Assembly (NCBI GenBank): GCA_005893225.1
Contig: VBOT01000071.1
Coordinates: forward strand, 1 to 56,348
Direction: 5' to 3'
Length of the DNA: 56,348 nucleotides
Source: Candidatus Eiseniibacteriota bacterium
GTDB taxonomy: Bacteria > Eisenbacteria > RBG-16-71-46
Notes under the pieces: generated by a model
Seen by the model: the letters and a program-made list of their open reading frames with translations, nothing else
What the model was told of the DNA's origin: nothing
Databases searched by the model: none
Translations under genes and position numbers: made by a program
In this document: piece after piece, positions 25,518-38,788 of the stretch
Layout: every line of letters starts with the position of its first letter
How positions within the stretch are numbered: the first letter of the stretch is position 1

Positions 25518-26768
25518 ATGGAGCCTCTCCAGTCTCAGACAGCCGTCCTGCGGGATCTCCACCGCGCGCTGGTGCGGCGGCGCTTTGCCCAGATCGAGCC
25601 CAAGCTGCGGCTCGAGCTCGCGGCACTCGGGCTGCTGATCGGAGCGTTCTTGTTCTGGCACACGCGGGTTTCCTTCGACGGGCTCGCCCGCTCGCACGGG
25701 CCGCTGGCCGTTCTCGAGGCGGCGGCGGGGCTGTGCGCCCTGCTGGCCGCGCTCGGAGGCGCGCTGGCCGGAGCCCGCCACGCGGCGCGACTGCACGACC
25801 CCCCGGGCCCACCCTGGCTGGCGCTGCCGCTGCCGCCGGCGTGGCTGGCGCGGCACCTGGCGTGGGAGTCGCGCGCCTTCGCGCTGGGCGCCATCGCCGC
25901 GGCTCCCGGGATCCTGTTCGCGGCCGTCGGGCTCGTGCCGCTCTGGTGGCTGGGCCTGCTCGCCGCGGCATTCGTGTGGATGGTGCTCGCGGGGGGCCGG
26001 ATCGGCTGCGCCGTGGCCGCGTTCGTGATGGCGCGGCGCGCGCCGCCCGGGCCGGGCCTCCATCCGCTGGTGCGCACCCTCGCCACGGCCTCTCACCCGG
26101 TTCGCGGAGCGCCCCGTCGCGGGGTGCGGTGGCGCACCCGGCCGGCATGGCTTGCGCTGTGCGAGAAGGACCTGCTGCTGAGCCTCCGGCCCACCTCGGC
26201 GCGGCGCCGCCTCGTGACGCCGCTGCTGCTCGGGCTGCTCTCGCTCTGGTGCTGGGCGCTCCCCGCGCCCCCGGCCCTGGCTCTCACCGAGGCGGAGGTG
26301 CGTGCGCTGGAGCACGTCTCCGCCTTCGCGCTCGCGCTCGTCGCCGCCGCGACGCTGGGAGAATGGCTGATCGCGCTCTCCGGCGAGGATCCGTTCATGG
26401 TCCTCCGCGGCTTGCCGCTGGGGGTCGGGGTCATCTGGGGCAGCCGCGCATTGTGGGCGATGGCCTTCGCGGCCGCGCTGGTGCTCGCCCACGCCGCCTC
26501 GGCCCGGCCGCTCGCACCCGAGGCCCGCCTGGTGTTTCTGGTCTGGACCGGAGGGGCCGCGCTGGCGATCGCGCTGCTCGGGGCGAACTACGGCGTCACC
26601 CTGTTCCCGCGCGCCGAGATCGCCCAGCGTCTCTACGCGCTGTCGCTCGGCCTCGCGGTGGCCGGAAGCCTGATGATCCCGCTGATGGGCTGGATCGTGC
26701 TCCTCGCCGGGCTCATCCACTCGGCGCTCCGCCTGCCGGGCTGGACCCGCCTCGAGGAGCCGGCATGA
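25518..26768 (+). CDS. ABC-2-like membrane permease subunit
   Basis: This 416-residue integral membrane protein has about ten hydrophobic stretches, rich in Ala, Leu and Trp. An amphipathic N terminus (about 30 residues) precedes the first segment, and a cytoplasmic stretch around residues 175-225 contains an ABC-2-like CEKDLLLSLR before the second membrane half. It overlaps the next gene by four bases (ATGA), and that gene is a single-domain ABC ATPase, so it is probably the permease of a two-gene exporter. The cargo is unknown. Confidence 0.75.
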   Translation: MEPLQSQTAVLRDLHRALVRRRFAQIEPKLRLELAALGLLIGAFLFWHTRVSFDGLARSHGPLAVLEAAAGLCALLAALGGALAGARHAARLHDPPGPPWLALPLPPAWLARHLAWESRAFALGAIAAAPGILFAAVGLVPLWWLGLLAAAFVWMVLAGGRIGCAVAAFVMARRAPPGPGLHPLVRTLATASHPVRGAPRRGVRWRTRPAWLALCEKDLLLSLRPTSARRRLVTPLLLGLLSLWCWALPAPPALALTEAEVRALEHVSAFALALVAAATLGEWLIALSGEDPFMVLRGLPLGVGVIWGSRALWAMAFAAALVLAHAASARPLAPEARLVFLVWTGGAALAIALLGANYGVTLFPRAEIAQRLYALSLGLAVAGSLMIPLMGWIVLLAGLIHSALRLPGWTRLEEPA

Positions 26769-27493
26769 TGAGCGTCGCGGGACTCACCCGGCGCTACGGC
26801 AGGTTGCTGGCGCTCGACGAGGTGTCGCTCGAGGTGGGATCGGGCGAGGTGGTGGGGCTCCTCGGGGCCAATGGAGCGGGCAAGAGCACGCTGCTTCGCA
26901 CCGCCGCCGGGCTCCAACCGCCCGATTCGGGCACCGTCCTCCTCGACGGCATCGACCTGTGGCGGGACGCGGTCGAGGCGAAGCGGCGGCTCGGGTACAT
27001 CCCCGAGGAGCCGACGTTCTACGACGAGCTCTCGGCGGAGGAATACCTGGCGTTCCTGGCCGCCGTGCGGGGGCTGGAGCCGGGGTCGGCGCGCCGGCGG
27101 GCCGCCGAGTTGTTCGCTCGCCTGGGCCTCGTCGGGCGCACCGACGAGCCGGTGGGGCGTTTCTCCCACGGGATGCGAAAGAAGCTGTCGTTCATCGCTG
27201 CGGTCCTGCACCGCCCTCCGGTGCTGCTGTGCGACGAGGCCCTCGAGGGCTTCGACGTCGCCGCCTCGCTGTCCGCCAAGGACGAGCTGCGGGCGCTCGC
27301 GGGAGGCGGCTGCGCGGTGCTGTTCTCGAGCCACGTGACCGAGACCATCGAGCGACTCTGCGATCGCGCCGTCATCCTCCATCGCGGGCGCGTGGCCCGA
27401 GCACTCCGGCGCTCGGACTGGGGAGCGCCGCAGCCGGAGCCCTCGCCGCTCGAGCGAGCCTTCCTCTCGATCGCCGGGGCGGAGGCTCCGTGA
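26765..27493 (+). CDS. ABC transporter ATP-binding protein
   Basis: This 242-residue single ATPase has Walker A GANGAGKST, the signature-like FSHGMRKKLS, a Walker B in which the usual LDEP reads LLCDEALEGFD, and the switch His in SSHVTE. The subfamily is that of exporter ATPases (YhaQ/NatA-like) that drive ABC-2 permeases such as the upstream neighbour. The start ATG 26765 overlaps the permease stop (ATGA). The missing Pro after the Walker B Glu is a deviation; the catalytic Glu is kept. Confidence 0.92.
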   Translation: MMSVAGLTRRYGRLLALDEVSLEVGSGEVVGLLGANGAGKSTLLRTAAGLQPPDSGTVLLDGIDLWRDAVEAKRRLGYIPEEPTFYDELSAEEYLAFLAAVRGLEPGSARRRAAELFARLGLVGRTDEPVGRFSHGMRKKLSFIAAVLHRPPVLLCDEALEGFDVAASLSAKDELRALAGGGCAVLFSSHVTETIERLCDRAVILHRGRVARALRRSDWGAPQPEPSPLERAFLSIAGAEAP

Positions 27494-28941
27494 CGAGCGC
27501 CGGAGCCGCTGCCGCCCTCGTCCTCTGCGCCTGGTCCACCGCGTCGGCCGCCCAGCCTCCCACGCCGGCGGTCGGTCAGATCCTGATCCAGAGCGGCTCG
27601 CCCGCGGAGCTGCGCGCGCGGCTGGCCGAGACCTCGCGGAGCGGGGGGGCCGCCGACCGCGCCTCCGCCGGCGAGGCCCAGTACTTTCTCGGGACGAGCT
27701 ACGAACGGGCGGGAGCGGAGGACACCGCGATCACCTGCTACCGGCGGGCGGTCGACCTCGGCGGCGGATATCGGGAGCGGCTCGCGCTGGCCGACGCCCT
27801 GCTGCGCCGGCGAGCCGACGGGGACGTCGCCGCGGCGCTCACCCTGCTCGAGCCCGCGCCGCTCGACGACGAGGGCGCGCACGAGTCGTACCAGAGTCGC
27901 TCCGCGTGGGCGCACCTGCTGGCGGGACGACCCGACACGGCGCTGGCGCTGTTCCGGCCGCTCGAGGACCGCCTGAGCCAGGAGCCCGAGTGGCGATTCC
28001 GCATCGCGCGCGCCTACCTCCAGGCCGGCGACCTGCGCCGGGCGATCTCGCTGCTCGTGCCCCTGGCCGCGGCGTCGCGTCGCCAGGATCGCGAGGTGAT
28101 GGAAGCGATCGACCGGATCGGGGCGCTGAGCGGCCGCGGGAAAGCGATCGAGTCCCAGATCGACCGCGCCATCACCGAGCTCGACGAGGCCGACGGGCAG
28201 GTGGTGCGAGTCCTCGGGGGCCAGCGGGGAGCCTTCCCGGCCGGCGACGGTTTCGAGCTGGGCGGCGTGGTCGTGGCTCCGGCCGGCAAGTCGCGAGCCC
28301 GGGCGGCCGTGGTCCTGCGGGGCGCGGACCGGGGGCTCGCCGAATACGACAGCCTGGCGTTCGCGCTGAGAAGGGCCGGCGTCGCGGTGATGCTGATGGA
28401 TGTGCGGGGCTTCGGGCGCTCGGTCGGGACCTCTTGCCCGCTTCCCGACACCTGGCGGGGACGCGAGGAGCAGCTCGGGCGGCGGACCGCGCGCGACGCC
28501 CGCGACGCCCTGCGCGCGCTCGCCCAGGCGGCCGCGGTGGACACCGCCCGCTACCTGCTGATCGGCGTGGGCCCGACCGCGTCCATGGCGGTGGAGGCCG
28601 CCGAGCTGGATCGCCACGTTGGGGCGCTGCTCCTCATCAGCCCCGATCCCGCGCCGGTCGAGCGCGGGCAGATGCGCGCGAGGCTCGCCATGCTCCAGCT
28701 CCCGGCGTACTTCCAGCTCGGCCCGGAGGACTACGCCGGCGCCGACCTCTCGACCGAGCTCTACCGGGCCGGCAATCGCGGCGCCTCCCGGATCGCCGAG
28801 GCTCACCTGGCCGGCACGGGCCCCGCGCAGTTCCGCTACGACCCGGCCGTGGGGGCGCGCTTCATCAGCTGGCTCGAGGGAGCGATGCCGCCGGAGCGCG
28901 GGCCGCGCGGGCCTCGACGGCGGTCACCGCGAGGAGGATGA
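27490..28941 (+). CDS. TPR-like protein fused to an alpha/beta-hydrolase-like domain
   Basis: This 483-residue protein starts at GTG 27490, overlapping the ATPase stop (GTGA). A signal peptide (residues about 1-20) suggests export. Residues about 40-240 carry TPR-like helices (EAQYFLGTSYERAGAEDTAI). The rest is an alpha/beta-hydrolase fold with the strand VMLMDVRGFGRS. The nucleophile elbow, normally GxSxG, reads GVGPT, so the catalytic Ser appears lost and the domain may only bind ligands. Its last 77 bases overlap the convergent EamA gene. Confidence 0.7.
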   Translation: MTSAGAAAALVLCAWSTASAAQPPTPAVGQILIQSGSPAELRARLAETSRSGGAADRASAGEAQYFLGTSYERAGAEDTAITCYRRAVDLGGGYRERLALADALLRRRADGDVAAALTLLEPAPLDDEGAHESYQSRSAWAHLLAGRPDTALALFRPLEDRLSQEPEWRFRIARAYLQAGDLRRAISLLVPLAAASRRQDREVMEAIDRIGALSGRGKAIESQIDRAITELDEADGQVVRVLGGQRGAFPAGDGFELGGVVVAPAGKSRARAAVVLRGADRGLAEYDSLAFALRRAGVAVMLMDVRGFGRSVGTSCPLPDTWRGREEQLGRRTARDARDALRALAQAAAVDTARYLLIGVGPTASMAVEAAELDRHVGALLLISPDPAPVERGQMRARLAMLQLPAYFQLGPEDYAGADLSTELYRAGNRGASRIAEAHLAGTGPAQFRYDPAVGARFISWLEGAMPPERGPRGPRRRSPRGG

Positions 28942-29746
28942 GGGCGCTCCCGGCCCACCAGCGCGCCGTGAAGCGCTCGCCGCCCAGGGTGAGGGCGAAG
29001 AGCAGCGCGAACACCGACTCGAGCTGGAACAGCAGCCCGATCCGCCCGGGCGGGAGCGACCGCTGGGCGACCACCTGCAGCAGGGGCGCGAGGACGCTTC
29101 CAGCGAGGACCAGGTAGCCCAGTCGCCACCAGGCCTCGCCGGGCAGCCGGCCGAGTTGCTCCAGGGCCCGGCGCCCCGAGGGTGCCAGCGTCACGGCAAC
29201 GGTCAGCGCCTGGACCCCGGTGAGGACCGCCGGATCGACGCGGGGCGCGAAGCGCGCGACGGCGATGATCTCGAGCCCGAAGGCCAGGGCCCCCAGCAAG
29301 GTCCAGCCCTCGCCAGGCCCCGGACGCCAGTCGCCCCGCGGGGCGAGGAGCACCACGCCCGCGGTGGCGAGGGCGATGCCCAGCAGCAGCGTCCGGGTCG
29401 GGCGGTGGCCGAGGAGGGGCCAGGCGTAGAGCCCGGCGAAGAGCGTCCCGATCGAGGTGAGGAAGGCGGAGCTGCCGGCGCTCGTGCGCGTGAGCCCGAT
29501 CGACTGGAACGCGTAGCCGCCCGCGCACAGGAGCCCGCTCAGCACGCCGCCGGCCCATACGGTCGCGCCGCGCGCCCCAAGGCTCCGGGCGGTCCAGGGC
29601 GCGAACAGGCAAGCCGCCAGGACGAAGCGCGTGAATACCAGGGGCAGGGGATCGAGATGGGCGAGGGTGTCGCGGATGACCACGAACGTGGCGCCCCAGA
29701 GGAGGGTCGCCGCGACCATGCAGAGGCGGGCCGCGCGCGGCGTCAT
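28865..29746 (-). CDS. EamA/DMT-family transporter
   Basis: This 293-residue protein has ten hydrophobic segments in two repeats of five, the layout of the drug/metabolite transporter superfamily. Typical motifs are ATLLWGATFVVIRDT in the first helix and LLQVVAQRSLPPGRIGLL in the second half. Substrates range from amino acids to nucleotide sugars and cannot be told here. It lies 32 bases from gyrA on the same strand but is probably a separate unit. Confidence 0.9.
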   Translation of the reverse strand: MTPRAARLCMVAATLLWGATFVVIRDTLAHLDPLPLVFTRFVLAACLFAPWTARSLGARGATVWAGGVLSGLLCAGGYAFQSIGLTRTSAGSSAFLTSIGTLFAGLYAWPLLGHRPTRTLLLGIALATAGVVLLAPRGDWRPGPGEGWTLLGALAFGLEIIAVARFAPRVDPAVLTGVQALTVAVTLAPSGRRALEQLGRLPGEAWWRLGYLVLAGSVLAPLLQVVAQRSLPPGRIGLLFQLESVFALLFALTLGGERFTARWWAGSALILLAVTAVEARAARAPAASLPRAS

Positions 29747-29778
29747 GTCACGCAGCGCTGGCTAGCAGCGAGCCTCGC

Positions 29779-32298
<2,520 letters not shown>

Positions 32299-32324
32299 GG
32301 CGATCTACCCCTGACGAACCGGCC

Positions 32325-34568
<2,244 letters not shown>

Positions 34569-35717
34569 TCAGCCGACCGCGTCGGGCAGGCGCAGCGGCA
34601 TGATCAAGCACAACAGCTCTTCGTCGGGCTGCGGCAGCGCTCCCACCGGCTCAACCACCCCCGCCGACAACGCGGTGTTGAGGTGGAACGCGACCTCCTC
34701 GGTGGGGATGCTGCGCAGAATGTCCAGCATGTAGCCGGCGTTGTACCCGATCTCCATGTCGTCCGCGTCGTAGCTCGCCTCGATCTGGTGCTCGCCGGCG
34801 CCGAGCTCCGTCGCCGAGGCCACCCCGAGCCGTCCCCGGCGGAGCGAGAAACGCACCTGCCGGGTCACGTTGTCGGCGTGCGATGCCACGATGTCGACCG
34901 CCTCCATGAGATCCGCGCGGCGGCACTTGAGTTGCTTGGGATTGCTGCGCGGAATGACCTGCTCGTAGTTGGGATACGGCCCCTCGAGGAGCCGGGTGAG
35001 GATCTGGATGCGATAGGCGCCGGCCTGCGCCGCGAAGCCCGCCTGGTTCTTCCCCGCCGCGATCTCGATCTCGACCGGGCCGGTGGCGTCCTCGGCGCCG
35101 CGGCTCACTGCCTGCAGCGCGCGGCTCGGGATGATCACGCCATCCTTGCTCAGCCCGGCGAACGTGCCCTGGTGCGTCGCGCGGGCCAGTCGGTGCCCGT
35201 CCGTGGAAACGAAGGCGATTTTTCCGTCACCTCCCTGGAGCAACACCCCGTTGAGCTGCGGCCGCGTTTCCTCGGTCGAGGCCGCGTAGGCGGAGCGCGC
35301 CACGAGGCGGCCCAGCGCGTCCCCGTCGAGCTTGAGGCTGGCCTCGGCCTTGAGCTCTGGGGTGCGTGGAAAGTCGGCCGGATCTTGGGTCGGGAACCTC
35401 GACCAGCCCTTGCCCCGGCCGTAGCGAACCTCGCACTGCTGGTCCTTGAGGGCGACCGACAGCGGCCCCCTCGGGATCTTTCGCGCCACGTCGTGGAAAT
35501 GCCGGGCCGACACCGCGGCTCTCCCCGGGCTCTTGACCTCGCAGGGAGCCAGCACCGAGGTCGTGACGTCGAGGTCGGTTCCGGTCACCCGGAGTCCGTC
35601 CTTCTCGGCCTCGAGCAGGATGCAGCTCAGGAGCGGCAGCGGGCTCCGGGTCGAGACCGATCCCAGGGCACGCCCGACGGCAAAGGCAAGGTCGCTCTGC
35701 TCGATGTTCAGTTCCAT
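34569..35717 (-). CDS. dnaN: DNA polymerase III sliding clamp (beta subunit)
   Basis: This 382-residue protein has three clamp domains. Visible motifs are LSCILLEAEKDGLRVTGTDLDV in the first domain, GKIAFVSTDGHRLARA in the second, and the C-terminal LCLIMPLRLPDAVG, which keeps the canonical IMPLR-type edge strand. The start ATG 35717 follows a GGGGA sequence. The clamp ring holds the replicative polymerase. It is the first gene after dnaA in the usual order. Confidence 0.97.
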   Translation of the reverse strand: MELNIEQSDLAFAVGRALGSVSTRSPLPLLSCILLEAEKDGLRVTGTDLDVTTSVLAPCEVKSPGRAAVSARHFHDVARKIPRGPLSVALKDQQCEVRYGRGKGWSRFPTQDPADFPRTPELKAEASLKLDGDALGRLVARSAYAASTEETRPQLNGVLLQGGDGKIAFVSTDGHRLARATHQGTFAGLSKDGVIIPSRALQAVSRGAEDATGPVEIEIAAGKNQAGFAAQAGAYRIQILTRLLEGPYPNYEQVIPRSNPKQLKCRRADLMEAVDIVASHADNVTRQVRFSLRRGRLGVASATELGAGEHQIEASYDADDMEIGYNAGYMLDILRSIPTEEVAFHLNTALSAGVVEPVGALPQPDEELLCLIMPLRLPDAVG

Positions 35718-36069
35718 GCGTCCATCCCCGGATGGGGGTGAAGTCAGTGTGCGCCCTGAGGTTCCGGGAGCGGTCGATGCGCTGGTCGGGGGATTCATGC
35801 GGTACGGCCTGCATGATAGGTACCAGGAAGCGTGCCTGCAAGCACTTTCGCATCTTCTAAGTTATTGTGTTTCAACAAGAAATAAGATAGTCGTAGTAGG
35901 CTGTGTGGGGTCCGTGGACGGGCCCGGAGTTTCTGATCCAACTGGTTGACTGCAAACGTGATGGACGGATTGAATAGAGTGGGGACAGTGGCCGGGTTTT
36001 CCACCACCGTTCCCGAGTGCCGAGGTCGTCCATGAAGCTGTCCCCACTCATCCACCAGTTATCCACATC
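35718..36069. other. dnaA-dnaN spacer, candidate origin segment
   Basis: This 352-base gap contains the only perfect DnaA box found (TTATCCACA 36059-36067, beside the dnaA stop) and two looser ones, TCATCCACC (36048-36056) and TTTTCCACC (35997-36005). An AT-rich run lies at 35859-35892. TAG.TCG.TAG.TAG at 35888-35899 recalls DnaA-trio repeats, but it is far from the boxes. No gene is supported. Confidence 0.55.
36059..36067 (+). promoter_or_regulatory. DnaA box
   Basis: TTATCCACA matches the DnaA box consensus at all nine positions and ends three bases from the dnaA stop codon. Confidence 0.75.
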
Positions 36070-37440
36070 TCATCCCGAGGCGATCGTGGAAATGAGGCTG
36101 TTGAGCTTCTCCGCGAAGTGGCAATCCCCGCTCGCCATGCCCCCGATCTTCTGGCAGGCGTACAGCACCGTGGTGTGATCCCGGCCGCTGAACAAGCGGC
36201 CGATCTCGACCAGCGAAAGGTCGGTGAGTTGCCTCAGGAGATACATCGCGATCTGGCGTGGAAGCACCACGCTATGGGTTCGGCGCTTGCCGCACAGCGC
36301 CTCCTGCTGGATGCCGAAGCGTTCCGATACGACGGAGATGATGCGATCCGGGGCGGTCTCGTCCGGCTCCGGGTTGACGTAGTTCTGCAGGACCTCCTCG
36401 GCCAACTCGAGCGTCATCTCCCGGCGCTCCACCGAGGCCACCGCGACCAACCGTACCAGGCAGCCCTCCAGGTCCCGGATGTTGTTGCGGATGCGGTCCG
36501 CGATCAACAACAGCACATCGTCGGGGAGACCGAAGCGCTCGCCGTGGATGGCGCTGCTGTAGTTGCGCAGGATCGCGATCCGGGTCTCGAGGTCGGGCTG
36601 CTTGATGTCGGTGACCAGGCCCTGGTTGAAGCGCGAGGTCAGTCGCTCCTCGAGCATCGGGAGGTCTTTGGGGGGCTTGTCGGCCGTCACCACGATCTGC
36701 TTGTGGGCGTCCCGCAAGGCGTTGAAGGTGTAGAAGAACTCCTCCTGCGTGCTCTCCTTCCCCGCCAGGAACTGGATGTCGTCGATCAGCAGCACGTCGA
36801 CGTTCCGGTACTTGTTGCGGAAGGCCAGGGTCTGAGCATGCCGGATCGAGTAGATCATCTCGTTCGTGAAGCGCTCCGCCGGCAGGTAGCACACCCGGGC
36901 GTCGGGACGCCCTTTGCGGACCTCGTGCTCGATGGCGTGGAGCAGATGGGTCTTGCCGAGCCCGGAGTCGCCGAAGATGAACACCGGGTTGTACACGTAG
37001 CCCGGCTTCTGGGCCACGGCGACGCAGGCGGCATGGGTGAAGCGGTTCCCGCTTCCGACCACGAAGGTCTCGAAGGTTCGACCCACGGTGATCCGGGGAG
37101 CGGGTGAGTTGCTGGCCGGCTCGGGCCCCTCGGGATCCGACTCCACGTCCACGCTGGGCAGGACAGCGCCCTCGCGCACCAGGAAACGGACCTCGGGGCT
37201 CGCGCCGAGAACTTCGTTGAGGCTGTGGCGGAGCGTGGGCAGATGGTGCTCGTGCATCCAATCTGCAAAAAGGGTGTTGGGAACTTCGAGTTCGACGCTT
37301 TGGGGGCTGATCTCGAGAGGCACGATCGGCTTGAACCACGTCTCGTAGGCCAGGGTGCTCTCGAGCCTGGTCTTCACCGACGACAGGACTTGCTCCCAGA
37401 GTTGCGTGATCTCCTCCAGTTGCACGTTCTGGACGGCCAT
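36070..37440 (-). CDS. dnaA: Chromosomal replication initiator DnaA
   Basis: This 456-residue AAA+ initiator has four domains: the N-terminal helicase-interaction domain (about 1-85), a linker, and the AAA+ core with Walker A FGDSGLGKTH and Walker B VLLIDDIQFLAGK, and sensor-2-like arginine region RDLEGCLVRL. The C-terminal box-binding domain carries the signature GRDHTTVLYACQKI. The start ATG 37440 has AAGGAC upstream. DnaA-ATP opens oriC. Box-like sites on both sides fit autoregulation and origin function. Confidence 0.99.
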   Translation of the reverse strand: MAVQNVQLEEITQLWEQVLSSVKTRLESTLAYETWFKPIVPLEISPQSVELEVPNTLFADWMHEHHLPTLRHSLNEVLGASPEVRFLVREGAVLPSVDVESDPEGPEPASNSPAPRITVGRTFETFVVGSGNRFTHAACVAVAQKPGYVYNPVFIFGDSGLGKTHLLHAIEHEVRKGRPDARVCYLPAERFTNEMIYSIRHAQTLAFRNKYRNVDVLLIDDIQFLAGKESTQEEFFYTFNALRDAHKQIVVTADKPPKDLPMLEERLTSRFNQGLVTDIKQPDLETRIAILRNYSSAIHGERFGLPDDVLLLIADRIRNNIRDLEGCLVRLVAVASVERREMTLELAEEVLQNYVNPEPDETAPDRIISVVSERFGIQQEALCGKRRTHSVVLPRQIAMYLLRQLTDLSLVEIGRLFSGRDHTTVLYACQKIGGMASGDCHFAEKLNSLISTIASG

Positions 37441-38027
37441 TTCAACTGTCCTTGTTGAGAGGGGGCCATTGCTTTTCCACAGGCCTCGAGGCTGCGAGAA
37501 TCAGGTTCAATCGCTGCCCCAAGCCCCGTGAAGATGTCGAGTGTGGAATCCTGCCAGGCCACTTATCAACACTTGACGTTGTCGCCGTAATCTATTCGGC
37601 GACAGGTCGTTGAATCGTATGACCCCTCCTTTCTTCCACACGTTATTCACAAACCGCGTGGTGTCCGTTTCGGGGGCCCGCAAACACCCTCCCCATGGCC
37701 GCTTGGCGGGCGGCCCAACGTTGCAAAACGCATGGTCTTGGATCGTGTCAGCCCGTCTTGGGAAGTAACGAACTTGTGTCTTCCTTTCGAGGGACACGTA
37801 GGCTAGCACCGGGGAATGGGGCCTACAAGGCCGCGGTTCCCAGCCTTCGATTGATACAACAACCTATTAGAGTGTATACAATTACCAGACCCGTTCCGGC
37901 CCCAGGCAGGAGTCTTCCATCGGTCTCTCGGACACGTCGTTCGGACACGACGGGCTATTCGCGACCGGCGCCAGCCGTTGCGGCAGCGGGCTCATGAAAA
38001 ACGCAATGGCTCTGGGGCCAAAAGGGG
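37441..38027. other. Candidate replication origin (oriC) upstream of dnaA
   Basis: The 587-base gap holds DnaA-box-like sites TTTTCCACA (37473-37481), TTATCAACA (37563-37571) and TTATTCACA (37643-37651; fits TTATNCACA). It also has a perfect 7-bp inverted repeat around an AT loop (37581-37603) and a strongly AT-rich stretch at 37848-37885 that could unwind. Gene direction changes near here: leftward genes lie on the left, and a long rightward block begins at 39948. Together these suggest an origin. No gene is convincing. Confidence 0.6.
37581..37603. repeat. Inverted repeat in the candidate origin
   Basis: GTCGCCG (37581-37587) and CGGCGAC (37597-37603) flank TAATCTATT. It lies between two DnaA-box-like sites and may be a protein-binding site. 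Confidence 0.6.
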
Positions 38028-38666
38028 TCAGAAGGGAAGGTTGACCCCGGCGGAGAAGCCAAAATCGTCCCGGAACGAGTCGGAGAGCTGAAGCTGGAGC
38101 TCGGCCATGAAGCGGATCTCGGGTGAGACCCAGAACTCCGCCCCTCCTCGGACCGGCACCGACAGATCGGTCTCGTTGGTCGGCGGCACGTCGATGTTGC
38201 TGAAATCGAACCCCACGCTCGCGTAGGGCGTGATACCCCCGCCGTTTCCCATCGAGAAGGAGCGGCTGAATACCGCCGTCGGACCGAGGGAAAGGATGTT
38301 GTAATCGTCGCCGGTCTCGACGCTCAGGGCGCCGCCCACCGCGATCGAGTAAGGGTAGCTCTCGGTGGGCTTGACGACCGCGATCTTGAGGTCCGTGCCC
38401 AGCCGCAACGCGGTGCGGTCTCCGCCCTTGAAGTCGAGGCGCGCCAGCCCGCCTCTGAAGCCAAAGTCCACCCCCGGATAGAAGCTCAGGCGCAGCTGGG
38501 ACATCAGCCCGAGCACGTTGTTGCTGGACTCCAGGTAGGCGCCGAAGAGCCGGCCGTTCACCGCCAGGGGCTCGGCCCCGGTGAACTGGCCGAAGGCCTG
38601 CGCCCTGGCGGGATCGGGGCAGACGAGCGCGAACCCGAGCAGCGCGACGAGACGAACGCGATTCAA
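38028..38666 (-). CDS. Outer-membrane beta-barrel protein (TTG start)
   Basis: About 212 residues. The best start is TTG 38666, because GGAGG stands six bases before it and a signal peptide begins immediately (NRVRLVALLGFALV). The mature part shows barrel-like alternation (YPYSIAVGGALSV, NGGGITPYASVGFDFS, GAEFWVSPEIRFMAELQLQL) and the chain ends LPF with terminal Phe, the signal recognised by the barrel assembly machinery. The family is not otherwise recognised. Confidence 0.75.
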   Translation of the reverse strand: MNRVRLVALLGFALVCPDPARAQAFGQFTGAEPLAVNGRLFGAYLESSNNVLGLMSQLRLSFYPGVDFGFRGGLARLDFKGGDRTALRLGTDLKIAVVKPTESYPYSIAVGGALSVETGDDYNILSLGPTAVFSRSFSMGNGGGITPYASVGFDFSNIDVPPTNETDLSVPVRGGAEFWVSPEIRFMAELQLQLSDSFRDDFGFSAGVNLPF

Positions 38667-38672
38667 GAGCAA

Positions 38673-38677
38673 CCTCC
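38673..38677 (-). promoter_or_regulatory. Shine-Dalgarno site deciding a TTG start
   Basis: GGAGG on the minus strand lies six bases before TTG 38666 of the barrel gene. Confidence 0.7.
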
Positions 38678-38788
38678 GTGAGAGGGGGCGGTGCGGATGC
38701 CGGCCAAGGGGCTTGGCGCACCGTCGCAAATCACCGAAGGCGCGGTCAAGCACAACTTGCTCCAGCGCGCGGCTCCGGAGGCTCTGGC

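Noticed and set aside
35888-35899. TAG-type triplets as DnaA-trio elements
   Set aside because: They lie about 150 bases from the nearest good DnaA box, whereas known trios stand next to the boxes; mentioned only as a weak hint in the spacer.
37507-37809. A 100-residue frame in the candidate origin
   Set aside because: No ribosome site, no family motifs, and it spans the DnaA-box-like sites.
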